Notes: a model not told the origin generated them from the sequence alone. DNA of 64,000 bases from Desemzia incerta (GCF_900115825.1 NZ_FOXW01000002.1:153795-217794); one strand, 5' to 3'. Counted from the stretch's first letter, positions 7,294-16,803 are shown. Numbers and translations: made by a program.

Positions 7294-10149
7294 TTATAGC
7301 ATTTCTATCGTTTCTTGTGGATAACTTTGATCTATAGTCTCATCAAAGGTAAAATATAAGATTTGAGTCGTTTGACTCATTTGATTCATCAGTTCGAACA
7401 TTTCATTTTTTCTCTGAGAATCAAAATTGACAAAGCCGTCATCAATCAACAAAGGAAGCTTGACCAAATCACTAGTGTTTTTCACAAAGGCGAAACGTAA
7501 GGCAACATATAATTGTTCAGCAGTCCCTTTAGACAACTCTGCTGCATCGAACAACGCCCCATCTTTACGTTGTACGAGAAGTCGTTCTTCTTCTACATAA
7601 ACATTTTGGTAATTTCCTCTGGTTAATAAGGCGAAAAATGCTGCAGTGTCTATAATGGTTTGAGGGAATCTATCTTTTTTAGCCAGATTCAATGTTCTCT
7701 CAATCATGGTAGACGCAACTTTATAACTTGACCATTCATCTACAATCATTTGCAGTTCATTTTCTAAAATACTCATCTCTTGAAGCAAGACAGAATACTC
7801 TCCACCTTCTTCAAGACGTTGCATAGACAATTCATAATTGATTTTTTCATTCAGCATCTCTTCTTCGGTTTGTTTCCTATTTTCAATCGCAAGAGAATGT
7901 TTCTGGATGCTTTCTGTCAATTCTGCTTGATCTTTGAATTGATTGTACAAATTCAAATCATCAATCAATTGAGTTTCAAGGACACTCAACCGGTCTTTTT
8001 TATCCGTCAAATTTTGGAATAGGATGTATTTTTTCCGGAATTCATCTTCATCTTTCACTTGGATGGAACGGAACAGTTCCATCCGCTGTGTCTCCAATTC
8101 TTTTTGTTGTTTATCCCAATGCTGCAACCGGTTGTGAACTTCCTTTTCTGACTGGAGCAACTGATTGCGCTGGATTCTCTCGTTGGCTACCTCTTCTTTA
8201 TAATTTACCAACCCATTTATGATGCTGGGTAACGAATTCCAGTCTAGGAAAACGACAGCCTCTAACAGACTCGCTTTTTCGCTCCAATATCCGATAAATT
8301 GTTCCAACTCCGCTATTCGTTTTTCTTTCGAGCGAATATCCGCATTCAACTCTCTTATAAACTGAAACGGATCTGCATCCATTCCGCTGCCAACAACAGA
8401 AAAAGAGGCAGGATACCCATATTCAGTTCTTAATCCGTTCTCTTCTTTCTGCAGCTCGTTCGATTCATGTTCTAATCGAACGATCAATTCTCTGATCTGA
8501 TTGAGATCATAAGTAACTTGATCATTTTCAGCTAATTTTTCTCGCCATTGTTTCTTGAGCTCCTTTTGTTGGATAAACTCTTCATAAGAACTAGCGGAAA
8601 ATTCGTCATCTGCTGTTTTAGATGGAGTTACCGATGATTCAACAGCTGTCGGTGATTTTCTTTTCAATCCCCATACTATCGATAAAATTCCTATGCCAAT
8701 CAGCCCGTATCCCATCATATTATGGATAAGCAACCCGATTGCTACAGCTAAAACTCCTAATATCAGGAAAACAGGACTTTTGCTCTTAGTGCTAAGAGCT
8801 TGGTTCGATGTCGCTCTGCTAGTAGTATATGCTGTTTCTTCGACATTTCTTTTTTTATATTCTTTTTCAGCATCTTGAAACTTTTCTTGGCTCCACAATC
8901 GTTGCTCAAGTGAATCCAACTGCTGAAATAAACTTTGGTTTTGGTAGTTTAAATATTGTTCTTTTTCTTTTGCCTCTGCTTGTTCTTGTTCAACTCTTTT
9001 CATCAACTCTTCCAATTCGTAGAATCGCTGTTTTACCTGATCCGACAAGGGTTCAGGAATCGAACTATCCGGAGCTAGACCTAAATCAAATTTTTTCTGG
9101 ATGAGTTGCTGCTCCAGTTGGTGAACTTCTACCTGCAGTTGTTCTTGTTCGATAGCCTGTTGTTGGATATCATTTAATTCTGCTAGTAATTCTTCTACTG
9201 TGGTCTCGTTGTTGAAATAGAACCGCAACTTTCTAGAAGGTTCTTGTTTCTTTTGAATCGTCAGCAATTCCTCGTGAATGTCAGTGATTTTCTCTTTGAT
9301 TTCTCCAATACGCTCTTGCAAATTATTGAGTTGGTACAACCCTTCTTCAGGCAACTCCGTCAATTTCTCTTTAGTCATCTGTTGCTGGATAGACTGCATT
9401 TCTGCATAATGATTCCAATTCGCATTTAGTCGTTGATAGTCTTGGATTTTTTCTTGCAGCTCATCCCGCTTATCTTTACTTTGTTGAATTTTTTCCTCTA
9501 ATTCAGATTTAAGCTGATAAAACTCCATATATTGCTGATTCTTTTCTTTAGCTGCTTGCACTTGCTTTCGTTTGGCTTCAACTTGTCGAATCTTTTGGTT
9601 AATTTTGGGTTTGCGTCCTGTCGGCTTATACAATTCGTTGGCTTTTTTTTCAAATTTATCGGCTACACGCAGCAACTGCTCATTACCTAAGGTACCGATA
9701 CTCAAAAAATAGCGGTTCAATTTCTTTTGATTCATTTTTTGCATGTGCTGCAACCCGTCCAAATCAAAAGAAAATAAGGTTTGATAGGTCTTTTTATCTA
9801 TCCCATATAAAATGGTTTCCAATAATTCATCTGAGCCTACGACCCCGCTGCTCAACGTAACGGTCACATCTCCATTGGCTTTTCCTTTTACTCGTTCTAT
9901 CACTGCATCTCCATAGGGGGTATCTGTTACGGTCAAACGTCCTCCATATCGTGTGCTCTCTTTTGGCTCATAGCGTAATTCAGAACTTTGTTTCGTCGGA
10001 AAACCAAATAAAACACTGTGGACAAATGACATCAACGTTGTTTTTCCTGCTTCGTTTTTCCCGTAGTAAATTTGCAGCGAACCGATATCGGTGAATGATT
10101 TGTCGACCCATTTTCCATAACCATATATTTCTATCTCTTTAATCTTCAT
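7294..10149 (-). CDS. yhaN: SbcC/Rad50-like ATPase YhaN with central membrane hairpin
   Basis: Large ATPase of 951 residues in the RecF/SMC/Rad50 superfamily, expected to work with the YhaO nuclease on DNA ends. Walker A is GKNEAGKTT (30-38). Long Gln/Glu-rich coiled coils fill about 170-440 and 510-800. The C-terminal half-site has the signature-like ELSKGTAEQLY and Walker B LPLLIDDGFVNFD. At about 456-495, where a zinc hook or hinge would sit, there are instead two hydrophobic segments (FLILGVLAVAIG and YGLIGIGILSIVW), a membrane hairpin typical of YhaN but not of classical SbcC. The start overlaps the end of yhaO by 11 nt, so they are translationally coupled. Confidence 0.9.
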   Translation of the reverse strand: MKIKEIEIYGYGKWVDKSFTDIGSLQIYYGKNEAGKTTLMSFVHSVLFGFPTKQSSELRYEPKESTRYGGRLTVTDTPYGDAVIERVKGKANGDVTVTLSSGVVGSDELLETILYGIDKKTYQTLFSFDLDGLQHMQKMNQKKLNRYFLSIGTLGNEQLLRVADKFEKKANELYKPTGRKPKINQKIRQVEAKRKQVQAAKEKNQQYMEFYQLKSELEEKIQQSKDKRDELQEKIQDYQRLNANWNHYAEMQSIQQQMTKEKLTELPEEGLYQLNNLQERIGEIKEKITDIHEELLTIQKKQEPSRKLRFYFNNETTVEELLAELNDIQQQAIEQEQLQVEVHQLEQQLIQKKFDLGLAPDSSIPEPLSDQVKQRFYELEELMKRVEQEQAEAKEKEQYLNYQNQSLFQQLDSLEQRLWSQEKFQDAEKEYKKRNVEETAYTTSRATSNQALSTKSKSPVFLILGVLAVAIGLLIHNMMGYGLIGIGILSIVWGLKRKSPTAVESSVTPSKTADDEFSASSYEEFIQQKELKKQWREKLAENDQVTYDLNQIRELIVRLEHESNELQKEENGLRTEYGYPASFSVVGSGMDADPFQFIRELNADIRSKEKRIAELEQFIGYWSEKASLLEAVVFLDWNSLPSIINGLVNYKEEVANERIQRNQLLQSEKEVHNRLQHWDKQQKELETQRMELFRSIQVKDEDEFRKKYILFQNLTDKKDRLSVLETQLIDDLNLYNQFKDQAELTESIQKHSLAIENRKQTEEEMLNEKINYELSMQRLEEGGEYSVLLQEMSILENELQMIVDEWSSYKVASTMIERTLNLAKKDRFPQTIIDTAAFFALLTRGNYQNVYVEEERLLVQRKDGALFDAAELSKGTAEQLYVALRFAFVKNTSDLVKLPLLIDDGFVNFDSQRKNEMFELMNQMSQTTQILYFTFDETIDQSYPQETIEML

Positions 10150-11386
10150 TTAAATCACTTCCTTCAGGACCACCCAATTGCTGACGTATCTCTTGTTCAG
10201 CTAATTGAACGATTTTCTTGCGGTAGGTTTCATTTCGTGGTCGCAGAACTCCCTCAACTCTTTGACTATCGAAAAAGCTCTGTGTCACTTCATTAAACAG
10301 TTCATCTTCTTGGAGCTCCATGATGGTTTGATGCCATTCTTCAGGAAACAGCTGAATCAAAGAAGGCAGATTCGCTTCTTTTTTTCGTTGAATCGATAGC
10401 TGATGGACAAAAACAAACGGTGTTGAATGAGTTATTTCTTGCAGTCCTTCCAGCAAGTCTCCTTGATGAAGTTTCCGTAAGACTCCTTCCATCAAACTTT
10501 CTGTATCCGTCAATTCAATCGTCAACAGAGTACTATGGGTAGATTGCTGGTACTGAGAAATGACTTCATTCAGCACGTGATAGACTTCTTGCAGTGTCTG
10601 TTTGCCTTTTAGCGTAACTTCAACCGTTTCCCATTCAATCGGCGCTAAAGAATGAAACTGTGTATCCTCAGTGCGGTTTTCCAGTGTAACTATATAACAC
10701 CCTTTAGGACCACTTTCTGTCCGGTTTCTTCCTTGCGTGTTTCCTGAGTAAACGATTAAAGGGCGCTCAGACAAGACCTGTCGTTTATGAATGTGTCCTA
10801 ATGCCCAATAATCGTATTGTTTACTCTTTAATTCACTCAAATGAAATGGCGCATAACGATCATGTTCAGAGGAATTTCCTTCTTGATAACCGTGCAACAG
10901 ACCGATGTGGTAATCTACATCAGGTCGTCTTGCTGGATAATCAGCGATTCTCTTTTCTGTTATCCATCGTTTGTTGTAACTGAATCCCGACAATGCAATT
11001 CGTTCTTGCTGATCCGTTTCGTGATACAGTGTTTCGACTGTTTCTTTAAAAATCATCACGTTACTTGGCATATCCAAGTGTAATCCTTGCTGCTCCATAT
11101 AATCGTGATTTCCGTGGATTAAGTAGACAGGTATATGCGCTTCTTTTAAACGTGTCATTTCTTTTTTTAAATAAGCTTGAGCTTTTACACTGCGATCTTC
11201 GCCATCATAGATATCTCCGGCTAAGCAAATAAAGTCTACTTGTTCTTTGATAGCCAAATCCACTAAACGAGTCAAAGCTTGAAAAGTTGATTGGTAGATC
11301 GCTTCCCAGATAAACGCAGGCAAGCTTTTGATTCCTTTAAAAGGACTGTCTAAATGCAAATCGGCTGCATGAATAAATCGCACCAT
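10139..11386 (-). CDS. yhaO: DNA repair exonuclease YhaO (SbcD/Mre11-like)
   Basis: Calcineurin-like metallophosphoesterase of the SbcD/Mre11 group, predicted Mn-dependent nuclease subunit partnering YhaN. Metal-binding motifs run in order: DLHLDSPF (9-16), GDIYDG (56-61), GNHDY, and GHIHKRQ. Length of 415 fits. The ATG is preceded by GAGGT with about 8 nt spacing. It is the first gene of the yhaO-yhaN(-yhaM) operon. A -10 box TATAAT (11420-11425) and an SOS-box-like site over the -35 region (11437-11450) suggest DNA-damage control. Confidence 0.92.
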   Translation of the reverse strand: MVRFIHAADLHLDSPFKGIKSLPAFIWEAIYQSTFQALTRLVDLAIKEQVDFICLAGDIYDGEDRSVKAQAYLKKEMTRLKEAHIPVYLIHGNHDYMEQQGLHLDMPSNVMIFKETVETLYHETDQQERIALSGFSYNKRWITEKRIADYPARRPDVDYHIGLLHGYQEGNSSEHDRYAPFHLSELKSKQYDYWALGHIHKRQVLSERPLIVYSGNTQGRNRTESGPKGCYIVTLENRTEDTQFHSLAPIEWETVEVTLKGKQTLQEVYHVLNEVISQYQQSTHSTLLTIELTDTESLMEGVLRKLHQGDLLEGLQEITHSTPFVFVHQLSIQRKKEANLPSLIQLFPEEWHQTIMELQEDELFNEVTQSFFDSQRVEGVLRPRNETYRKKIVQLAEQEIRQQLGGPEGSDLNED

Positions 11387-11419
11387 TTACTTTACCTCTT
11401 TCTTTTTTTATATACATCT

Positions 11420-11450
11420 ATTATACAGAAAAGATGCGCACATATGTTCT
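11420..11450 (-). promoter_or_regulatory. yhaO promoter with SOS-box-like operator
   Basis: On the minus strand a consensus TATAAT (11420-11425) lies about 35 nt upstream of yhaO. At 11437-11450 the minus strand reads AGAACATATGTGCG, differing from the Firmicutes LexA consensus CGAAC-N4-GTTCG at the first base and in the right half-site (GTGC for GTTC). It covers the place where a -35 box would be, so LexA binding would block the promoter. Inference from position and partial match. Confidence 0.45.
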
Positions 11451-11471
11451 TTTTAGTGAAAAATAATCTGC

Positions 11472-11505
11472 AAAAAAAGCTGTCTCATAAGAGACAGCTT
11501 TTTAC
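11472..11505 (-). terminator. Terminator after the YlbF/YheA gene
   Basis: AAAGCTGTCTC-ATAA-GAGACAGCTTT hairpin followed by T7 on the minus strand, about 30 nt past the stop of the gene at 11535. Nearly the same hairpin is found after msrB at 24957-24990. Confidence 0.9.
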
Positions 11506-11534
11506 TGAATGGACAGTTATAATCCAAATCGGTC

Positions 11535-11897
11535 TTATTCAGCTTGACCTTGGTATAGATCTTGGATTGGTTGCATAATGATGCGGTTCAGATCATCAAT
11601 CATAGAACTGATTTGTTGCTCAGCTTGCATCAAGTTTTGAACCTTTTCATTTTCGCCAGCTTTTTCAGAAATCGTTTGTGCTTCTTGGATATCTTCTTCA
11701 GTGATTTCTAGACCGCTTTGTTGTTTTTGTTGCAATTTCATTTGGATGCCTTGAACTTCTTGGAAAACGCTGCTTGCTTCAGCATCTGATTTAATTGCTG
11801 ATAATGCATTTTGCAATTGCACATAGTTTTCAGATTCTCTTAATTCTCTCTCTAATTGGTTGGCTGTATCATAAACATTTGTACTCATAATAGTCAA
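11535..11897 (-). CDS. YlbF/YmcA/YheA family protein
   Basis: Small all-alpha protein (about 120 residues) of the YlbF/YmcA (DUF964) family; the gene order (next to yhaO and a PBP gene) matches Bacillus yheA. Relatives YlbF and YmcA form the Y-complex that assists RNase Y; a YheA-type paralogue may have a similar scaffold role, but this is inference. Sequence is helical and Gln/Glu-rich (about 25-90). Start is uncertain: TTG at 11897 has AGGAG 5 nt upstream, while the first ATG (11888, MSTNVYD) is 14 nt from the same site. Confidence 0.8.
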   Translation of the reverse strand: MTIMSTNVYDTANQLERELRESENYVQLQNALSAIKSDAEASSVFQEVQGIQMKLQQKQQSGLEITEEDIQEAQTISEKAGENEKVQNLMQAEQQISSMIDDLNRIIMQPIQDLYQGQAE

Positions 11898-12013
11898 TCA
11901 CTCTCCTGATAAAATATTGTGAACCGTTACATCTCACTAACTATAACATTTCAACAGTCATTGCACTAGAAATAGAGGTTATTTCACATAAAAAGTTAAT
12001 ACTTCAAAAGAGT

Positions 12014-14125
12014 TTAATTCCCAAAGACACCATTCAACCAACCGGATGTTTTTTCTTTTAGAGTAGAAACCCCATCGTTGATTTTTTCTTTCAAGTTATC
12101 AACTGATTCTTTGATGTCTTCTTTCCAATCCTCTTGCGGATTTTCTTCTGCTACAAGTGTTTCAGCACTCTTCGTTTCAAACGCTGTTAGAGGTGTCTGA
12201 GGCAGCAGCTGTTCCATTTGCGCTTTGAACAACGGACCTACACCTAAAGCAGCACTGCTGGTCGTCATGTGGTGTTCTTCATCCGTATGATCAAAGCCCA
12301 TCCATGTCGTCAATACGATGTCCGGAGTATAACCTACTGTCCACTGATCTTTAGTTCCATTGTATTCATTCTCAAACGTCAACTGAGTACTTCCCGTTTT
12401 ACCAGCTATCGTATAGCCAGCTGGTTTATTGCGCTCTCCAGTACCGTTTGTAAATACGCCAATCAATAAACTGGTCATTTTTTCAGCCACTTCTGGAGAG
12501 GTTGCTCTATTTTGTTTTGGCTTCTCGTTGTCCACCACTACAGCTCCTGTAGAATCAACGATTTTTGTGATGAAATACCCTTTACTACGGATCCCACCAT
12601 TGGCTAATCCGGTATAGGCGCTGGCAATATCTAATGGCGAAACGCCCTTATCCATTCCGCCTAATGCAATAGCGGATAAATTTTTGTCTTCTTCATTAGT
12701 CACTTTGATTCCAAATTTAGATAAACTCTTGATTCCTGCGTTCAAACCAATCTCATTCAACAACCATACTGCTGGAACATTCAAACTATCGGCTACCGCT
12801 TTGTAAAGAGGAACTTCTCCTAAATACTGGTTGGTTGCATTTGAAACCGAATAATTGTCTTCTCCGAATTTCAGTCCTTCTTCATCTGGAAGAATAGAAT
12901 CCAAGTCGTAATTTTTCTCTAAAGCCGGTGTGTATATAGACAAGGGTTTTAAGACTGATCCAGGCTGCAATGTAGATTGAGTAGCACGATTATAACCTCT
13001 AAACGAATGCTCTCCTCTTCCGCCTATAACGGCCAAGACTCCGCCTGTTTTAGAATCCAGCATAATTGAAGCACTTTGCAATAACGTTCCGTCACTTGCA
13101 TCTTCGAAATACCCATCTTTTTCATAAACTTGATCCATTTCTTGTTGGTACGTTTGATCTAATGACGTATAAATTTTATATCCGCCACCTAATATTTCTT
13201 CTTCCGTAAATCCATGTTTTATTGCTTCACTGATCACAGCATCAAAATAATACGGGTATTTGTACCCATTTGATTCTTGGTAATTGTCGACCAAGGTTAA
13301 ATTTTCTTGCTGGACCGCAACTGCAGTATCTCGAGTGATCGTTTCATTATTTACCATCAAATCTAACACAATGTTTCTTCGGCCTATTGCTTTCTCCATG
13401 TCATCGATCGGGTTGTAATTCGAAGGTCCTTTCAGCATCCCTACCAATGTAGCCGATTCTGCCAAATTCAATTCAGCAGCAGACTTGCCGAAGTATTTAT
13501 GAGCCGCATCTTCAACGCCCCAAACCCCGTTTCCGAAATAAGATTTATTGAAATACATTTCTAAAATCTCATCTTTGGTGTATTCTTTTTCAATCTCAAT
13601 CGACAAAAATAATTCTTTCAACTTCCGGATCAAAGTTTGATCTAACGTCAAAAAACTATTTTTTGCCAATTGCTGCGTGATTGTACTTCCCCCACCGCTG
13701 ATTTGACCGCCTTTCAACACATACTGGACAGCCGCTCGACCGATCCCAATGATGTCAAATCCTTTGTGCTTATAAAAACGGGTATCTTCTGTTGCTATTA
13801 CAGCGTTGATCAATTCAGGAGACATCTCTTTGATAGAGACATAAGACCCTCTTTGAGAATACAAAGTCCCCGCTTCTTCTTCATTGCGATCATAAACGGT
13901 CGTAACTTGTTCAATCCCTGCTTTTAAATCTTCCACGTCTTCTACTTTTGCATAGATATATAACGAAATCGTTGCAAATAAAGAAATGATCAGTCCCAAT
14001 AAAATCAATATTTTCCCAATATGAAATTTTCTCCATATGCGAATAAAATGATTCTTAAGTTGAATCAAATAAGGGGATATCCATTTCCAAAATTTAGTTA
14101 AGTAAATTTTTAATTTTTCTTCCAT
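12014..14125 (-). CDS. Class A penicillin-binding protein (bifunctional transglycosylase/transpeptidase, PbpF/PBP2A type)
   Basis: Membrane-anchored enzyme that polymerises glycan strands and cross-links peptidoglycan outside the cell. Numbering from the chosen start: cytoplasmic N-terminus, membrane helix 37-59, GT51 glycosyltransferase domain with catalytic Glu113 in ATEDTRFYKHKG and GGGSTITQQLAKN (145-157), then the transpeptidase with SVLK (390-393), SLN (447-449) and KTGS (576-579). The C-terminus ends in a short charged, probably helical tail. I chose the ATG at 14125 because AAGGA lies 9 nt upstream; the in-frame ATG at 14134 abuts that site. The hydrophobic/length pattern fits PbpF or PBP2A; symbol left open. 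Confidence 0.92.
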   Translation of the reverse strand: MEEKLKIYLTKFWKWISPYLIQLKNHFIRIWRKFHIGKILILLGLIISLFATISLYIYAKVEDVEDLKAGIEQVTTVYDRNEEEAGTLYSQRGSYVSIKEMSPELINAVIATEDTRFYKHKGFDIIGIGRAAVQYVLKGGQISGGGSTITQQLAKNSFLTLDQTLIRKLKELFLSIEIEKEYTKDEILEMYFNKSYFGNGVWGVEDAAHKYFGKSAAELNLAESATLVGMLKGPSNYNPIDDMEKAIGRRNIVLDLMVNNETITRDTAVAVQQENLTLVDNYQESNGYKYPYYFDAVISEAIKHGFTEEEILGGGYKIYTSLDQTYQQEMDQVYEKDGYFEDASDGTLLQSASIMLDSKTGGVLAVIGGRGEHSFRGYNRATQSTLQPGSVLKPLSIYTPALEKNYDLDSILPDEEGLKFGEDNYSVSNATNQYLGEVPLYKAVADSLNVPAVWLLNEIGLNAGIKSLSKFGIKVTNEEDKNLSAIALGGMDKGVSPLDIASAYTGLANGGIRSKGYFITKIVDSTGAVVVDNEKPKQNRATSPEVAEKMTSLLIGVFTNGTGERNKPAGYTIAGKTGSTQLTFENEYNGTKDQWTVGYTPDIVLTTWMGFDHTDEEHHMTTSSAALGVGPLFKAQMEQLLPQTPLTAFETKSAETLVAEENPQEDWKEDIKESVDNLKEKINDGVSTLKEKTSGWLNGVFGN

Positions 14126-14456
14126 CTCATTCATTCCTTATTATTCATTTCCTATCCGCTTTTAGCCTGCTCGTTTCCCATGAGTCAAAAATAGTTTACC
14201 AAAAACAAATTTAAAAAACATCCTCCTCAAGTAGGAGGTGTGCATTAAGTAATGAGGTTTTATATTTAATAGAGCCTGCCCATGCAGTACTAGGAAGATA
14301 AACCTGCTGTTATGCCACCAATCTCAATCTCTTGACTAATTTATGACAAAAAAATTAAGAAAATCAAAACCTTTCTGTTACAAAGAAAAAAGAGGCAGAT
14401 GATCCCCTCTCCTCTTCTTTCTACCACAACTTGACTTGTTCCGTACCTATACTATT
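14126..14456. other. Intergenic region with candidate leader or small RNA upstream of the PBP gene
   Basis: About 330 nt between nrnA and the PBP gene. On the minus strand it holds a possible promoter (TTGATT at 14362-14367, 18-nt spacer, TAAATT at 14338-14343) followed by about 115 nt and the hairpin at 14218-14241 with a T run. This could be a short RNA or an attenuated PBP leader. It may also terminate nrnA transcripts. No convincing reading frame. Confidence 0.45.
14214..14241 (-). terminator. Terminator hairpin upstream of the PBP gene
   Basis: On the minus strand ACACCTCCT-acttg-AGGAGG-a-TGT forms a nine-pair stem with one bulge, then T6. It lies between the nrnA stop and the PBP start and can end the nrnA transcript or a short leader RNA. 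Confidence 0.7.
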
Positions 14457-15413
14457 TTATTTTTCCCAGTCTTTTGCTAAGTCCTCAAATTCTGAGAGGA
14501 TTTGATTTACTTCATTCAAATCTTTGGCATTCGCTCCACTGGCTAAAGGATGCCCTCCACCATTATGACGCTTAGCCACTTCATTGATAACCGGACCTTT
14601 TGAACGTAGTCGGCATCTAAAATAACCTTCTGATTGTTCTACAAAAATCCCCCAAACTAACACTTCATCTATCGTACCCGGCAAAGAAACTATCTGAGCC
14701 GTTTCTGTATCGGTCACACCAAATTCATTCATTAAGTCCGTTGTTAAAACGACTTTACCTACCCCGGTAGAACTGATTTCCAAGTTTTGCAATACATATC
14801 CGGACAAGTGGGCTACTTTTCTTGGCATCGTGTTCAACTGGTTGCTGATTTCATTTGGTACAAAGTCATATTCCATTAAAGCAGCTGCTATACGCATGGT
14901 TTTTGGTGTCGTTGAAGGGTATAAAAATCGCCCAGTATCTCCGATGATACCTGCATAAAGCAATCGTGCAGCCTCGTTTGATAGGGTCAACTGACTTTCA
15001 TGGCTCAGGTAAAAATCTGCAATGATTTCACTGCAGCTGCTTGCTTCGGTATTGACACATACAATATCCCCGTACGAATCATCATTAGGATGATGATCTA
15101 TCTTGATCAGGGCATCTCCCAATGAGTATCTTTTGTCGCTGATACGCGGAGTATTAGCCGTATCTGTTACGATCACTAATGCCCCAGAATAATCTGCATC
15201 CTCTACTTTATCCATTTCAGCCAAAAACCCAAGATCTCCAACAGTTTCTCCTGCTGTCAGGATTTTCTTTTCTGGAAAAGAAGCTTTCAGCAATTCTGCT
15301 AATCCTGCTTGAGAACCGATCGCATCCGGATCTGGTCTCATGTGTCTGTGTATGATAATCGTTTGGTATTGTTTGATCATTTCAAAAATCTGAGCATAAA
15401 TTGATTTAGACAT
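14457..15413 (-). CDS. nrnA: Bifunctional oligoribonuclease / pAp phosphatase NrnA (DHH family)
   Basis: Degrades very short RNA oligonucleotides (nanoRNA) and dephosphorylates 3'-phosphoadenosine 5'-phosphate in the cytoplasm. The DHH domain shows HMRPDPDAIGS (24-34), VTDTAN, the DHH variant IDHHPND (about 127-133) and the C-terminal DHHA1 domain has RHNGGGHPLASGA, which binds substrate. Length of 318 is typical. AGGAG precedes the ATG by 6 nt. It lies 49 nt downstream of ytoI and probably forms one operon with ytoI and ytkL. Confidence 0.93.
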   Translation of the reverse strand: MSKSIYAQIFEMIKQYQTIIIHRHMRPDPDAIGSQAGLAELLKASFPEKKILTAGETVGDLGFLAEMDKVEDADYSGALVIVTDTANTPRISDKRYSLGDALIKIDHHPNDDSYGDIVCVNTEASSCSEIIADFYLSHESQLTLSNEAARLLYAGIIGDTGRFLYPSTTPKTMRIAAALMEYDFVPNEISNQLNTMPRKVAHLSGYVLQNLEISSTGVGKVVLTTDLMNEFGVTDTETAQIVSLPGTIDEVLVWGIFVEQSEGYFRCRLRSKGPVINEVAKRHNGGGHPLASGANAKDLNEVNQILSEFEDLAKDWEK

Positions 15414-15462
15414 TTTTTCTCTCCTTTGTCTGCTGAACAGTCACCAGACAGTATTTTCTCTT

Positions 15463-16803
15463 TTAAGTGCGTTGCATAATCTGGCATACGACAACAGCTT
15501 TAGCCACAAGAATATTCTCGTGATAAACTTCTACATCTAATTTTGATGATCGTCGACCGACTTCGAACAGCTTCGGTTTAATGATCAATTCGCTGCCCAT
15601 TTGAATCATTTTGATGGAAAACAAATTAAATTGTTCAATTACGGCATTTCTTTTTTTAATGCTTTCTAAGCTTAACGTAGCTACATAAGAAATCGTTTCG
15701 CTCAATACTCCGATAGACAAATTCCCTACTGGATCTGTCATTTGAGGAGTGACTCTGAAACTGTATTTAGACAGCTCGTTTTCTTGCGAATCGTCTGTAG
15801 ATTCTAATTCTGCAACTTTCTCGACTTGTTCAACAATTTGATCCGAAATCGTCGCGCCCATCTGCGGTTGACGTTGAGTAGTTTGCATAGCTTTCATTAC
15901 ATCTTGCCTTGAAATGATCCCGATCAACGTCAAATCATCTTGCACCACAGGCATCACTTCTAATTCGTCCCAGATCATTAAATGGGCTACACTGGCTACA
16001 CTCATATGGGTTTTGACTGAGGCCGGATTTTTGGTCATTACACGCTCAACTTTAACGGTGTCGGATTTACCGATCACATCTTTAGCCGTAACGATTCCAA
16101 TAACCCGCATATTTTTATTCACAACAGGAAAACGTGAATGCTGGCTTTGTTTGTTTAAATCTCGGTATTCTTTGATCGTGTCTTCCATTGTTAAGTAGAT
16201 GGTTTCAGACAATGGGATGAAGATGTCTTCGATCAACATAACTTCTTTTTTGATGAGTTGGTCCGCCATAGCACGATTGATCATAGTAGCTACTGTAAAA
16301 GAATCATAACTCGTTCCAATAACGGGCAGATTCATTCTGTTAGCCAATCTGATGACTTCCGGAGAGGCATCAAAACCTCCCGTTATCAACACGGCCGCTC
16401 CATGCTTCAACGCCAATTGCTGCGCGTTCTCCCGGTTCCCTACAATCATTAATGAACCTGGAGTAATGTATCGAATCATAGCCTCTTCTTCCATGGCTCC
16501 AATAATAAATTTTCTTAATGGATTATCTAATCCTGCTTCTCCGCCTAGTACGGAACCTTCAATGATATTGACCGTTTCTCCATACGTTAAGATTTCAATA
16601 CTGTCCGTTGTTTTCCGTTCGATACGAATAGTTCCTACACGTTGGATAGTAGAAACCATCCCTTCATTTTCTGCATCTTTAATTGCTCTATATGCCGTTC
16701 CTTCACTGACGCCTAAGTGCTTAGCTATAGAACGCACCGATATTTTTGCCCCTACAGGCAGATTTTCAATATGATTTAATATTTGATTGTGCTTCGTCGC
16801 CAT
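15463..16803 (-). CDS. ytoI: DRTGG and CBS domain regulator YtoI
   Basis: Multi-domain cytoplasmic protein of 446 residues of the YtoI type. Order: N-terminal winged-helix DNA-binding region (about 5-60, SVRSIAKHLGVSEGTAYRAI), DRTGG domain (about 75-185), two CBS domains (about 190-250 and 255-310, probable adenine-nucleotide binding), and a hotdog/MaoC-like C-terminal domain (about 340-446). This combination suggests a ligand-sensing regulator, but no target is established. The ATG follows AGGGG by 7 nt. Gene order ytkL-ytoI-nrnA is conserved in Firmicutes. Confidence 0.9.
   Translation of the reverse strand: MATKHNQILNHIENLPVGAKISVRSIAKHLGVSEGTAYRAIKDAENEGMVSTIQRVGTIRIERKTTDSIEILTYGETVNIIEGSVLGGEAGLDNPLRKFIIGAMEEEAMIRYITPGSLMIVGNRENAQQLALKHGAAVLITGGFDASPEVIRLANRMNLPVIGTSYDSFTVATMINRAMADQLIKKEVMLIEDIFIPLSETIYLTMEDTIKEYRDLNKQSQHSRFPVVNKNMRVIGIVTAKDVIGKSDTVKVERVMTKNPASVKTHMSVASVAHLMIWDELEVMPVVQDDLTLIGIISRQDVMKAMQTTQRQPQMGATISDQIVEQVEKVAELESTDDSQENELSKYSFRVTPQMTDPVGNLSIGVLSETISYVATLSLESIKKRNAVIEQFNLFSIKMIQMGSELIIKPKLFEVGRRSSKLDVEVYHENILVAKAVVVCQIMQRT

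Noticed and set aside
14160-14220. Short minus-strand frame starting MFFKFVF right after AGGAGG in the gap before the PBP gene
   Set aside because: The AGGAGG abuts the ATG with almost no spacing and forms the terminator stem; 19 codons with no other support.
14250-14340. T-box or other amino-acid riboswitch ahead of the PBP gene
   Set aside because: GGTGGCATAAC only vaguely resembles the T-box sequence; the conserved antiterminator core is absent and the downstream gene is not a typical target.
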